Below, one piece after another: positions 15,897-26,100 of a DNA stretch of 33,388 bases. The notes under the pieces are model-generated. The model did no database searches and was not told where the DNA came from. It saw nothing but the letters and a program-made list of their open reading frames with translations. The stretch spans positions 1 through 33,388 of the forward strand of contig PNKX01000038.1 of assembly GCA_013822725.1 (NCBI GenBank), read 5' to 3'. Position 1 is the stretch's first letter, and every line of letters begins with the position of its first letter. The position numbers and the translations under genes were made by a program. The DNA is from Pirellula sp. (GTDB lineage Bacteria > Planctomycetota > Planctomycetia > Pirellulales > Lacipirellulaceae).

Positions 15897-17207
15897 ATGA
15901 ACACGCGAATGCGCCCCTTGGGCAGTGAGTTCGGGAGCCTGTGGGCAGCTCTGTTCGCATTCACGCCATTTTCGGCGGGACTGCTCGATACAAGTCGCGC
16001 TGCAGGCGCCAGGGTGATTCTTCGCGAAGACTTTGAAAGCGATCAGCCTGACGCCCAACCGGCCAGCGCCGACCACTATCAAATTGGTTACGTCTCTTTC
16101 GTCAACCCGGCGACTGAACCTGGCCGGATCGTCGTCAGCGGGGGAACGTTTGCCGATCCGTTTGGTCCCGGGAACCAAAGCCTAGTGATTCACAATCCCA
16201 ATAGCGCCACGCAGTCGCGAATTGCGTGGACTTCGATTTTCGGCGATGATCCGACCGCGTTTCGTAATGGCGTCATTGAGTTTGACGCTTGGATGGAAAA
16301 GCCGCTCCCAGTGTTGGGAGCGCCGGGCGGCAAGTTCTGGTCGTTTTTTGAGGTACGGACAGGCTTCGGAGGTCCCAATCGATCGGAAGTAACGTCAGTC
16401 GGCGACGTGACGGCGTGGCCCAACTTTCGCATTCAGAACATTTTCGGCGATCCGGAACCGAGAGACCAGATTGTCGATGCCGGAGGACGCTATTCGATCG
16501 GGTTCGAGCCGACATTTACAGACGGGAGCGACGACCTCTTCGGTCCCGATCGATCATTTCACGTCGCCATCGAAATTGACGACGGGGACGGCACTCCGAC
16601 GACCGAGCGTTACGGCATTAAAATCAACGACGAACCGATCACGTGGTCGCAAACCGGCGAGTCGTCAAATTATTGGGTTCCCGGGTCGCCAGGGGTCAAT
16701 ATTCTCGCGTTCTACTCCGACGCCAGCGCTTTTTTCTCAGGCGGCGCTTCGAACGCCTACATCGACAACTTGGTCGTCACCAACAACGACTTGCCGCCGC
16801 TGGGAAATGGCGATTACGACGGCGACCTGGACGTCGATGGAACTGACTTTCTCGTCTGGCAACGGACGTTCGCTGACTCGCCGCCAGCTGGAACTGGCGC
16901 CGATGGCGACGGCGACGGGCAGATCGGCGCTGGCGACTTGGCCGTTTGGCGAGAGAGTTTCGGCAGCACTGCGGCAAGGCCGACGAACTCAGTCGTGCCA
17001 GAACCGACGTCGGCGCTGTCGATGGCATTTGTCTTGACGGCGATCTCCGCCGCTCGCAGGAGCCGTCGCGTCAACTGGTGCGCTGGCGCACCATTCGCTT
17101 CGAAGCGGCCGCGGCGCACGACGGCGGCCAGCGCTTCCGTGGCTCGGTCCAGGAAACGAAGTACACGGTCTGGTAATCGGCGCCGCGCACTAGTTCTCTC
17201 CGCTTAA
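15897..17207 (+). CDS. Dockerin-like and PEP-CTERM surface protein with extra tail (paralogue 3)
   Basis: A 436-residue protein, the closest relative of the preceding gene. They share most residues in blocks such as NQSLV-HNPNSA, WTSIF-DDP and APGGKFWSF. A signal peptide precedes ARVILREDFESD. The dockerin-like pair lies near residues 302-358 (GDYDGDLDVDGTDFLVWQ and ADGDGDGQIGAGDLAVWR). The PEP-CTERM signal begins VVPEPTSALS (from 16998) and should end at AARRSRR, yet the frame continues for 45 more residues, very basic and rich in Ser, Thr and Ala, to the stop at 17205-17207. That suggests a lost stop codon. GGAG lies nine bases before the ATG. No terminator separates it from paralogue 2; the gap is 80 bases. 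Confidence 0.83.
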   Translation: MNTRMRPLGSEFGSLWAALFAFTPFSAGLLDTSRAAGARVILREDFESDQPDAQPASADHYQIGYVSFVNPATEPGRIVVSGGTFADPFGPGNQSLVIHNPNSATQSRIAWTSIFGDDPTAFRNGVIEFDAWMEKPLPVLGAPGGKFWSFFEVRTGFGGPNRSEVTSVGDVTAWPNFRIQNIFGDPEPRDQIVDAGGRYSIGFEPTFTDGSDDLFGPDRSFHVAIEIDDGDGTPTTERYGIKINDEPITWSQTGESSNYWVPGSPGVNILAFYSDASAFFSGGASNAYIDNLVVTNNDLPPLGNGDYDGDLDVDGTDFLVWQRTFADSPPAGTGADGDGDGQIGAGDLAVWRESFGSTAARPTNSVVPEPTSALSMAFVLTAISAARRSRRVNWCAGAPFASKRPRRTTAASASVARSRKRSTRSGNRRRALVLSA

Positions 17208-17249
17208 CGCTCATCACCACGGCCGCCCCAATAGTATTAGCAGTTTCGC

Positions 17250-20200
17250 ATGTTTCCTAAGAACGCAGATCAAGCGACTCGACGAACCGCGCCCCACGAA
17301 CCGTCGCGCTCACGACGCAGCCAGTTCGAGTCGCTGGAGTCCCGTCTCGCGCTGAGCGTTACCATTCTGAGCGAAGATTTTCAGGATGATGCCGTCGGCG
17401 CTCAACCGAACAGCGCCGATCAGTTCTGGAATCCCGTCGGACCCGAGTCATTTATTCAGGTCTCTGGAGCCGGCGGCGCTTACGCTACTCCCTTCGGCGG
17501 CGGAACTAACAAAGCGCTCGTGATCGATGACGTTGGCGCGGCGCAGCCGATCGTCAGCTGGCGCTCAGCCTTCTCGGATGACCCGCACGATTTCCAAACG
17601 GGCACGATTGAGTTCGACCTCTATTTACCAGCGGCTGGGTCAAGGAACTGGACGTTTTTTGATTTTCGGTTGGGTTATGGCGGCGCGGGACGAACGGCTC
17701 CCACAACGGTCAATGATACGACCGTCTGGAATAGTTTTCGCATCAATCCGGGAGCGCCTCAGGGATTCATTCTCGACGACAGTACGGGAACCTTCCTCGC
17801 GTCGATTACTCCGAATTCGCTGCTCCGCCTGCGGTACGATTTGGATGGAGCCACGCAGACTTACCGGCTCACCGTCAACGGGACGCTGGTCACCGCCGGC
17901 GGGAACCCCAATCGACCGTGGCGCGCCGGAGCGACCGGAGTCAATATGATGGGGTTTTTCGGCGCTTACCCTGCGAACTCGGCGCTGGTCTACGTCGACA
18001 ATATCACCGTCACTAACGACGCCGCGTCGCCTGAACCCTGGACGCCGCCCAGCGGCGAGCCGACAGACCTACTTCAGTGGTATCAGCATCGCGGCAATAA
18101 GCGCCTGACGGGCGAAGCAACCGTCGCTCAAGATGTGTTGGCGTCGCCCGTCGTCCTGTGGTCCGAATACATCGGCTCGCAGTCCTCGCTGATCGCGGCG
18201 GCTCCCGCCGACGGCGCCGACGTCGTGCCAATTCCAACCTCGGCGTTTGCCATGTCGGCTGCCGAGAATGCGTCATGGGGCGTCGGCGGACCTTATTTTG
18301 ACCTGGTCGGCAACGGGACGCTCGTCGCCCAGTCGACTTCTTCGATCCGTCGCGTCGGCGATTTTATCCCGGGCAACGGCATGATGGAGAAGATCGAAGG
18401 CGAAGTCTTCGATCCGACGTTCGGTCAGGGAGTCATTCGACTTTCCGTCTATCAGAACGGCGCCTGGGTTCAGCAGTGGCAGTCGGCCCAGATTCCTTCA
18501 ATGTTCGGGATTCCAAATTTGACGGTCGGGGACTTCGATAACGACGGCGTTAATGAAGTGGCGGTCGTCCCGTGGACGAGTCTCTATATCCTTAACATCA
18601 ATACGGGCGCCTTGGAGCGGACCGGCGTTTTCAAGCCTGCCGCAAACGAGTCGGGGCGCGGGTACGGCTGGCTTGGAGCGTACGATCTCACCGGCGACGC
18701 GCGAGATGAATTCGTCGTCATCGGCGATTTCCAGGACTACATCAGCGTGATGGGTTGGAACGGCAGCGGCAATCTCGTCCAGTTGTGGACGCACGTTTTC
18801 GATCAGCGACTCGCAGGCAAGCAAACGAGCCACCGTCCCATGGCGTTCCCTGTGCGAGACGTGACGGGCGATGGCCGACCAGAAATCGTCACCTCCATTT
18901 ATAACGAAACGGGCGATCAGCGTTGGCACCTGCTGGTCTTCGATTCGGCAAACGGCGCGGTGCTGCACAATCTGATTGATCATGTGATCGAAGGCGCGCG
19001 CGACGTCAATGGCGACGGCGATTTTGAGTTGTTCGTCCAAACGACTGACGGCGCCTTGATACCGGCCGCCTCGACGGTCCAGATTCTCGATTGGAACGGC
19101 GCTGGGTTCGCCGCCATCTGGAGCCAGCCGAACGCCGCCTTCGTCCGCGCCGACCTGAGCGATTTTCCGCTCAATGTAAATAGCGCCGCCTCCACCGGCA
19201 AAAGTGACCTGCTCACGGGCCGATTGGCCGCGGGGCAGGAGGAGACGTTCTTCACTCGTCGGTTGCTCGACGCGCAAGCGGCGACGACGGAGATCACGGC
19301 GTGGCAACTCACGGGAACTGGCGGCGCGGCGGCCATCGGCGCCGCAACGGGCGTCAACTTAAGCGTCGCCGCCGTGCGCCAAGCGTCTCCTGGACAAACA
19401 AGCGTCCTATTCTCCACTGACTTCCTCGGAACGGCCGGGCTGGCTGCCGGAGATTATGACGGCAGCGGCCTGGTTGGCGGTAACGACTTGCTGAATTGGC
19501 AGCGACAACTGGGGCTGTCGGTCGTGGCCGGCAGCGGCGCTGACGGGAACGGCAATGGAGTCGTTGACGCTGGCGACTTAACTATTTGGCGGACCAATTT
19601 CGGCGCCAGTGCACCGAACGCCGTCGAAATGGCGGGCTTTATCGGCAACGCCGTCACCTCTCAAAAAGGCTCGCCGCCGCGTTCAAGCGTCGTCGTGGGG
19701 CGACTCGATGGTCCGACCAGCGCGCCGACGGTCGTCGTGCAGGGCGGCTCGCAGTCCATGGTGGCGCTGCAAGCGGATGCGGACGGTTCCGTCGATCGCA
19801 TGTGGAGTCAGCCGGGGATTGGCGGCTTTACCGGCGCCACGCAGTTTCAAGGCCAACATGAATACAGCGGCGCGGCGCTCGCGGACGTCGACGGCAATGG
19901 CACGTTGGAAACGCTGTTCGCCGCCGAAGGGGCGGCCGGCGAGGCCCGGTTGATCGCCGCCGCCTCCGACGGCACGGCTGTGTGGACTCATGATTTCGAC
20001 GTGCCAGGAGGAACACGTCAGTGGAATCAGCCAGGACTGACGCTATGGCGCACCGGCCACTTCCGCAGCACGGAGTACGAAGACGTCCTCGTTCAATTGA
20101 TGCGCGGCAGCGGCGGCACCGGCGAGTTCCAATTGCTTGACGGTCGCACCGGGGCGCTCGTGTGGACGCGCACCTACGGCAACTCCGCCGGCAGTAGTCC

Positions 20201-21365
20201 CGTGCTGCGAAACGCCGGCGAAGCGCAAATGGTCGTTTACGACTGGGATGGGGACGGACTCGACGAAGCCGTCAACGTGCATCCCGATATGTTTTACGTC
20301 GTTGACGGCGACGGAGACAATCTGATTGATCGCTCGATTTACAACGGGGGCGTCTTCGCAGGCGGATCTCCGCTCTACGGGACGCCCATCGTCGCCGACT
20401 TTCTGAACAATCAGACCGACTCGATTTTGTTCGCGGGCGGATATTCGCAGCTCGGGCTGATGACCAAGTCGGGGGTCGACGTTTGGCACACTCCATTCAT
20501 CTACGACAACACGCCGGGCTTTATCCAGGGCGTCGGCGACGTCGATGGCGACGGCGATCTCGATCTTCTCAGCGTCGGGCACCCTTCGTCGCCCGGCGTC
20601 GATACCCAGTCGCGGTTTCACGCTTACGACGCGAAGACTGGCGCGTTGCTGTGGAGCGTCAACTTGCCCGGCCGGGCCCACGCTCCTGTCGGAGGCGCCT
20701 ACTCCGATACGCCGACGCTCTCGATCTCAGGCGACGTCGACAATGACGGCCGCGTCGAGTCGATTTTCGCCATCAACGGCACGCTCTACGTCGTCGGCGC
20801 CAATCCCGGGGGAACGTCCGGATCGATCGAATGGACGTTCACCCCAGATAGCGGATATCTCGGCTCTCCCGTTCTGGCCGACGCTAACGGCGACGGCTTG
20901 CTGGAGATCGTCGTCGTCTCGACGAGCGGCATGATCTACGGCATCGGTACGCCCGCGTCGGCCGTTGCGCCATTGGCGCTACAGTCAGCGGCGGTAAGCG
21001 CCGTCGTGGAGTCCGACGAATCAATCGCTGCGGTTCAAGAGCCGCTGGGAAAGCTCATGAAGTCTTCTGTTAACTCGCTGCAATTGCTAGCCGGACGTCA
21101 ATTAGGAGAAGAATTGGCGGAGGCCGATGATTCCTTAACTGAGTCCGATGTTGACGAAGTCGTTCTCCAGAGATGGAGCGCGATGAACGACGATCCCGGA
21201 ACTCCCGCCAACTTCATCCCAAGTATTTTCCGATCGCCCTTCAACCGAAGTCGAACTATTCCTGACGAGGCCTGGGAGGCTTGGGGGTCAACGGCTGAGG
21301 GAAGTCAAGACGAGGACTTGTCGGTGTTTGGCAACGGATTAGAAGAGGCGTTCGGGCGGTCATGA
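17250..21365 (+). CDS. Giant surface protein: LEPR-like motif, paralogue domain, FG-GAP propeller with inserted dockerin
   Basis: A 1371-residue protein in three parts. Residues 20-36 are a basic segment ending LESRLALS, a variant of the planctomycete LEPR-XLL export motif, with no classical signal peptide. Residues 37-265 are the same domain as in the three preceding genes (VTILSEDFQDDAVG, GTIEFDLYLP, VYVDNITVTND). Residues 275-1245 are FG-GAP/VCBS repeats with about nine calcium loops (DFDNDGVNE, DVTGDGRPE, DVDGDGDLD and others), colinear with the protein at 210-2975. At 733-787 a dockerin-like pair (GDYDGSGLVGGNDLLNWQ and ADGNGNGVVDAGDLTIWR) interrupts the repeats. The last 120 residues are acidic, with no PEP-CTERM. 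The start has no clear ribosome binding site. It overlaps the next gene by ATGA. Confidence 0.87.
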   Translation: MFPKNADQATRRTAPHEPSRSRRSQFESLESRLALSVTILSEDFQDDAVGAQPNSADQFWNPVGPESFIQVSGAGGAYATPFGGGTNKALVIDDVGAAQPIVSWRSAFSDDPHDFQTGTIEFDLYLPAAGSRNWTFFDFRLGYGGAGRTAPTTVNDTTVWNSFRINPGAPQGFILDDSTGTFLASITPNSLLRLRYDLDGATQTYRLTVNGTLVTAGGNPNRPWRAGATGVNMMGFFGAYPANSALVYVDNITVTNDAASPEPWTPPSGEPTDLLQWYQHRGNKRLTGEATVAQDVLASPVVLWSEYIGSQSSLIAAAPADGADVVPIPTSAFAMSAAENASWGVGGPYFDLVGNGTLVAQSTSSIRRVGDFIPGNGMMEKIEGEVFDPTFGQGVIRLSVYQNGAWVQQWQSAQIPSMFGIPNLTVGDFDNDGVNEVAVVPWTSLYILNINTGALERTGVFKPAANESGRGYGWLGAYDLTGDARDEFVVIGDFQDYISVMGWNGSGNLVQLWTHVFDQRLAGKQTSHRPMAFPVRDVTGDGRPEIVTSIYNETGDQRWHLLVFDSANGAVLHNLIDHVIEGARDVNGDGDFELFVQTTDGALIPAASTVQILDWNGAGFAAIWSQPNAAFVRADLSDFPLNVNSAASTGKSDLLTGRLAAGQEETFFTRRLLDAQAATTEITAWQLTGTGGAAAIGAATGVNLSVAAVRQASPGQTSVLFSTDFLGTAGLAAGDYDGSGLVGGNDLLNWQRQLGLSVVAGSGADGNGNGVVDAGDLTIWRTNFGASAPNAVEMAGFIGNAVTSQKGSPPRSSVVVGRLDGPTSAPTVVVQGGSQSMVALQADADGSVDRMWSQPGIGGFTGATQFQGQHEYSGAALADVDGNGTLETLFAAEGAAGEARLIAAASDGTAVWTHDFDVPGGTRQWNQPGLTLWRTGHFRSTEYEDVLVQLMRGSGGTGEFQLLDGRTGALVWTRTYGNSAGSSPVLRNAGEAQMVVYDWDGDGLDEAVNVHPDMFYVVDGDGDNLIDRSIYNGGVFAGGSPLYGTPIVADFLNNQTDSILFAGGYSQLGLMTKSGVDVWHTPFIYDNTPGFIQGVGDVDGDGDLDLLSVGHPSSPGVDTQSRFHAYDAKTGALLWSVNLPGRAHAPVGGAYSDTPTLSISGDVDNDGRVESIFAINGTLYVVGANPGGTSGSIEWTFTPDSGYLGSPVLADANGDGLLEIVVVSTSGMIYGIGTPASAVAPLALQSAAVSAVVESDESIAAVQEPLGKLMKSSVNSLQLLAGRQLGEELAEADDSLTESDVDEVVLQRWSAMNDDPGTPANFIPSIFRSPFNRSRTIPDEAWEAWGSTAEGSQDEDLSVFGNGLEEAFGRS

Positions 21366-23188
21366 TGCATCTCCAACCAACGCCCTTGACGAGAATTGGC
21401 CCGCTGCTGGCGGCGCTGTGCATCGTTTTGAGTTCGCAAGCCGCCAACGTAGCCGCCGAGAGTGCCGCGCTGCCGAGCTTCGTCGTCTGTCGCACCTCGG
21501 AACCGATCGTCGTTGACGGACGTCTCGATGAACCGGCCTGGAGCGCCGCGAAGTCGCTCGGCTCGTTTCAATTTCCGTGGTTCCAGGAGGGGGTCCGCGA
21601 GAATTCCGTCGTCAAGCTGCTCTGGGACGCCGAGAACTTATACATCGGCTGCGTCTGCGAAGATCGTCATATCGCGGCCCGCGCCGCCGAGCACGATGGC
21701 GCCGTCGCCAAGGACGATTGCATGGAGATCATGATCGCTCCCGACCCCTCGCGGCCCAATCGATACTTCAACGTCGAGTGGAACGTCCTCGGCGGTTACG
21801 TCGACGGACACCGGCCCAACGCCGCTGAAGGAGGGCGCGTGGAATGGAACGCCGAGGGCGTACAGGTCAAAGGCTGCGTGGAGGGGACAAGCAACGACGA
21901 ATCCGACGAAGACCAGTGCTGGACTGTCGAAACGGTTATCCCGCTGGCGAACTTTCGCGAGTCGATGGCAGCGTATCCGCCTGCGGAAGGAACTGAATGG
22001 CGCGCCAACTTCAATCGCCACGGCGGCGACGTCAACCAGCAATTCAGCCAGTGGTCGGCCGTCGACTCTCCCACGCCGGCCTTCCACGCGCCGCATCGCT
22101 TCGGCACGTTGCGTTTCAGCGAACAGAGCCCGCCGCTCGTCGCCGCGGCGGAGCGCCGGAATGCGTTGTATGGGGATCGACTCGATCTGACCTACCTAAT
22201 TGACGCCGCCGGGCAAAGGGGCGCGATTGCAACGGCGACTGACTGGAACCAGCGTCGCGCGCAAATTGTCGCTGCGGTCGAGGATGTCATGGGACCGTTG
22301 CCGCGACCGGCGGTTCCGCAACCGCTCGAAGTTGAGGTGCTTGAGGAAGTCGTGGAGGACGACTTGATCCGTCGCAAACTCGCGTATCATACCGATCGCT
22401 CCGATCAACGCGTCACGGCTTGGCTATTGCTACCCCGGAATCCCGCCACGGAAGAGCGTCAATCGCTCCCGGCGATGCTCTGTCTCCATCAAACGACCAC
22501 TCCCGGGAAGGATCAGCCCGTCGGGTTGGCTGACCGACCTAGCCTGCACTACGCCCTGGAATTGACGCGGCGCGGTTACGTCACCCTCTCGCCAGACTAT
22601 CCCTCGCTTGGCGAGTACGCTTATGACTTCGAAAGCGACGAGTACGTCAGCGGGTCGATGAAGGCGATCTACGACAACACCCGCGCGATCGACCTGTTGC
22701 AGTCGCTTCCTGAGGTCGACCCTGATCGCATCGGTTGCATTGGCCATTCGCTCGGCGGTCACAACGGCCTCTTTACCGCATTGTTCGATGATCGATTGAA
22801 GGTGGTCGTCACCTGCTGCGGCTTCACTCGGTTTGCCCGCTACATGGGAGGCGATTTGACTGGCTGGACAGGGCCGCGCTACATGCCGCGAATTGCGTCC
22901 AACTATGGACTCTCGCCGCAGAACGTGCCGTTTGACTTCTCGGAAATCATCGCCTCGCTCGCTCCGCGGGGAGTCTTCGTCGTCGCGCCGCTGCGCGACG
23001 CTAATTTTGACGTCGTCGGCGTGCGCGAGACGATGGCGGCGGCCGCTCCGATCTTCGCGCTCCTAGGAGCCGAGGAGCGACTGGTCGCTCTCTATCCCGA
23101 TGCCGAACATGACTTCCCCGCCGAAAGTCGCGAGGCGGCCTACGAATTCATTGATGCAACGATCGGAAAGCGAAACACGGAGCCATGA
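21362..23188 (+). CDS. Secreted CBM9-like module fused to an alpha/beta-hydrolase esterase
   Basis: A 608-residue exported enzyme. After a signal peptide (to about residue 33), residues 40-235 form a CBM9-like sugar-binding domain with the telltale IVVDGRLDEPAWSAA start and KDDCMEIMI strand. Residues 260-608 are an alpha/beta hydrolase of the dienelactone hydrolase/acetyl-xylan-esterase kind: the nucleophile elbow is GHSLGGHNG (Ser463) and the catalytic His is probably His583 in AEHDFP. An esterase removing acyl groups from polysaccharide is the natural reading; the substrate is not shown. Two ATGs stand in tandem (21362, 21365). The first overlaps the stop of the surface-protein gene as ATGA, and its own stop overlaps the next start the same way. 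Confidence 0.85.
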   Translation: MMHLQPTPLTRIGPLLAALCIVLSSQAANVAAESAALPSFVVCRTSEPIVVDGRLDEPAWSAAKSLGSFQFPWFQEGVRENSVVKLLWDAENLYIGCVCEDRHIAARAAEHDGAVAKDDCMEIMIAPDPSRPNRYFNVEWNVLGGYVDGHRPNAAEGGRVEWNAEGVQVKGCVEGTSNDESDEDQCWTVETVIPLANFRESMAAYPPAEGTEWRANFNRHGGDVNQQFSQWSAVDSPTPAFHAPHRFGTLRFSEQSPPLVAAAERRNALYGDRLDLTYLIDAAGQRGAIATATDWNQRRAQIVAAVEDVMGPLPRPAVPQPLEVEVLEEVVEDDLIRRKLAYHTDRSDQRVTAWLLLPRNPATEERQSLPAMLCLHQTTTPGKDQPVGLADRPSLHYALELTRRGYVTLSPDYPSLGEYAYDFESDEYVSGSMKAIYDNTRAIDLLQSLPEVDPDRIGCIGHSLGGHNGLFTALFDDRLKVVVTCCGFTRFARYMGGDLTGWTGPRYMPRIASNYGLSPQNVPFDFSEIIASLAPRGVFVVAPLRDANFDVVGVRETMAAAAPIFALLGAEERLVALYPDAEHDFPAESREAAYEFIDATIGKRNTEP

Positions 23189-26100
23189 GCAGTCGATTCG
23201 AAATCTTGATGCTGGCTTGCGCCCTGTCGTTGGCGAGCACTTCCTGGGGGCAAGGCTTTGCTCCGACGGAGGCTGAAGGGCACGTCACTGCGCTCGACGG
23301 CGTGCGCGTCAAATTGTTCGCCAGCGAACCAGACGTCCGGCAAGCGATTTTCGTCAAATGCGACGACCGCGGACGGGTCTGGACCATTCAGTACCTGCAG
23401 TACCCCAATCCGGCTGGCCTGCAACGGGTGACGGTCGATCGCTGGTCGCGGACGGTTTACGACCGCATTCCGGAGCCGCCGCCGCGCGGGCCCCAGGGAG
23501 CGGACCGCATCACGATTCTTACCGACGTCGACGGCGACGGCCGCGCGGACGCCGCAAAGGATTTCATCGATGGTCTCAATCTCGTGACGGGCGTGGAGTT
23601 TGGGCATGGCGGCGTCTACGTCTTGCAGGCTCCTTACTTGCTCTTCTATCCCGATAAGGATCGAGACGACGTTCCCGACGGCGATCCCGAAGTGTTGCTC
23701 ACCGGCTTCGGCATGGAAGACGCCCAGGCGATGGCCAATCATCTGACTTGGGGCCCCGACGGTTGGCTCTACGGCGTCAATGGCAGCACGACGACGTGCC
23801 GCATCAACGGGCTCGAATTCCAACAAGGCTGCTGGCGCTATCATCCGCTCACGAAAGAGTTCGAACTCTTTTGCGAAGGCGGACTCAACTGTTACGGACT
23901 GACGTTTGACGCCAACGGCGAGCTCTTTTACTCAACCAACGGCGGACCATTCGTGCATGCAGTGCAGGGGGGGTACTTCTACAAAAGCTTTGGGAAGCAT
24001 GGTCCGCTTCACAACCTATTCGCTTACCACTTCTTTCCCCAACAGGAGTGCGACCAGGCTCCCAATCCAGGCGGGCCTCCCACGGGCGGGACGATCTACA
24101 ACCGAGGCGCATTACCGTCGAAACTTACGGGCGCGTTCGTCGCCGGCAATTTTCTGGGGCATACCGTCTCCTGGTGGAACCTGACGCCCAACGGCAGCAC
24201 CGTCAGGGCGTCCTATGGCGGCGAACTAATTAACACGCACGACTCATGGAGCGGACCAACCGACTTCTGCGTTGGTCCTGATGGGTCGGCCTACGTCAGC
24301 GACTTCTTCGACCAGCGGACGGCTCACCCTGATCCTGACGCAAATTGGGACCGATCAAACGGGCGCATCTATCGCATTGAGGCGATCGACGCCGCGCCGG
24401 CGGAGCCGTGCGACGTGGCCGCCCTTTCCTCCCCTCAGCTTGTTGAGCTATTGAAGTCGCCCAATCGCTGGAAAGTTGACCGCGCGCGCGTCGAACTGGC
24501 GACCCGTCGCGACAAGTCGGTCGCGTCTCAACTGGAGGAGTTCGCGCGGCAATCGGAAGATGCCCAACTGGCGCTCGACGGACTTTGGGCGTTGAACGCG
24601 GTCGGATCCCTGGACGGCGCCTTGGCTGCGGAACTCGTCGCTCATCCGGCGGAGTACGTTCGCTTTTGGGCGATTCGGCTCCTCGGAGATCGTCGCGACC
24701 TTCGCCCGAGCGAATTCGACGCCATGCAACAAGCGGCGATGACGGAAGAGAGTCCTCGAGTACTCGCGCAACTAGCCGCGTCGGCCAAACGCCTCCCAGG
24801 CGCCCAGTGCTTGGCGATCGTCGACCAACTGCTTCAGCGCAGCGCCGGCGTCGATGATCCGCGCGTGCCATGGCTGATCTGGTGGGCGATTGAATCCAAA
24901 GCGATGTCAGATATTCCTCAATTGCTCAAAATGTGCGGCAGCGACGAGGCCTGGACCTCGGCCCCTAGATCCGCGAACTCGCTCCGCTTGCTGAGGCGCT
25001 GGGCGGCGGACGGCTCAGCCGCCGGATACGAAGCCTGCGATCAACTGCTCGCCACGACGCCCGCTGACCGCCAAGATTCAGCTTACGATGCGATTCGGCA
25101 AGGACTTTCGGAACGCGCCAAAGGGTACGAAGAGATCACGCAAGGGGGACTGTACGATCAGCAGGCGCTGCCAGGCGGCGAGGAGACTCCCCGCCAAACG
25201 CGGCAGTACGAACAGGTCAGCGGTCCCTTGTATGACCGCCTACTGAATCTACGACGCATGCACCCGGACGACGACTCGCTGCTCGAAATCGCCTTACGGC
25301 TCGGCGACGATCAGGCGTATGCCGACTTGCGACAGAAAGTGGAAGCGTCAGCGACGCCGCTCGACCCGCAACAGATCGCGCTGCTGCGCGAGTTTGGACG
25401 CGAAGACCTCATCCCCTTGTTGCTGCCCATGGTGTCGCCCGCGACTTCCCCGCAACAGTTGGAGGGAGCGCTGGCGCTGCTCGCCGGTTTCGATTCGCCG
25501 GAAATTACCCGCCAACTGCTGGCAGCCTACGACGTCTTGCCGACGGACGCCCGACGTCATGTGCGGGAGGCGCTGTTCGCCAGGCCGTCGTCAGCGGAAG
25601 AATTTCTACTGTTCGTCGATGGCCAGAGAATACCAACCGCCGACGTCGCGCTCGAAGAATTGCGAAGCCTCGCGCTTCATCGTTCGGAGGCGATCGACGC
25701 GCTGGTCCGTAAGCACTGGGGCAACGTTGGTCCAGGCTCTTCGGAGGAGAAGCTTTCGACGATGCGACGCTTCAGCAACGACCTGCGGGCCGCTGCGGGA
25801 GATCCGCACGCAGGCAAGCCGCTCTTCGCCAAACATTGCGGCGTCTGCCATCAACTCCACGGCGAGGGCGAAAAGATTGGACCCGATCTGACGGCTGCGA
25901 ACCGGCAAGATTTGGCGGCTCTATTGGGCAATATCGTCGATCCCAGCGCGGTGATTCGCCGTGAGTACGTCAATCACGTCATCATCACCTCTAGCGGACA
26001 GGTCGTCGGCGGCATCTTGGCGGAGCAGACAGGCGCCGGCGTCACCGTCCTGACTGCCGAAAACAAGCGGATCAACATTGCCAACGACGAGATCGAAGAA

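Noticed and set aside
16946..17176. Alternative frame with a natural-looking end (KYTVW) overlapping the end of paralogue 3
   Set aside because: It lies over the PEP-CTERM coding region for much of its length and has no ribosome binding site. It could be a remnant of the displaced tail, but nothing supports it as a gene.
18498..19307. Long minus-strand open frame inside the giant surface-protein gene
   Set aside because: Shadow of the repeat-rich GC-biased coding strand; composition is typical of antisense frames and there is no start signal.
14644..21365. Cellulosome, on account of the dockerin-like pairs
   Set aside because: No cohesin domain is present in the window, and planctomycete dockerin-like pairs commonly occur with PEP-CTERM tails without cellulosomes.
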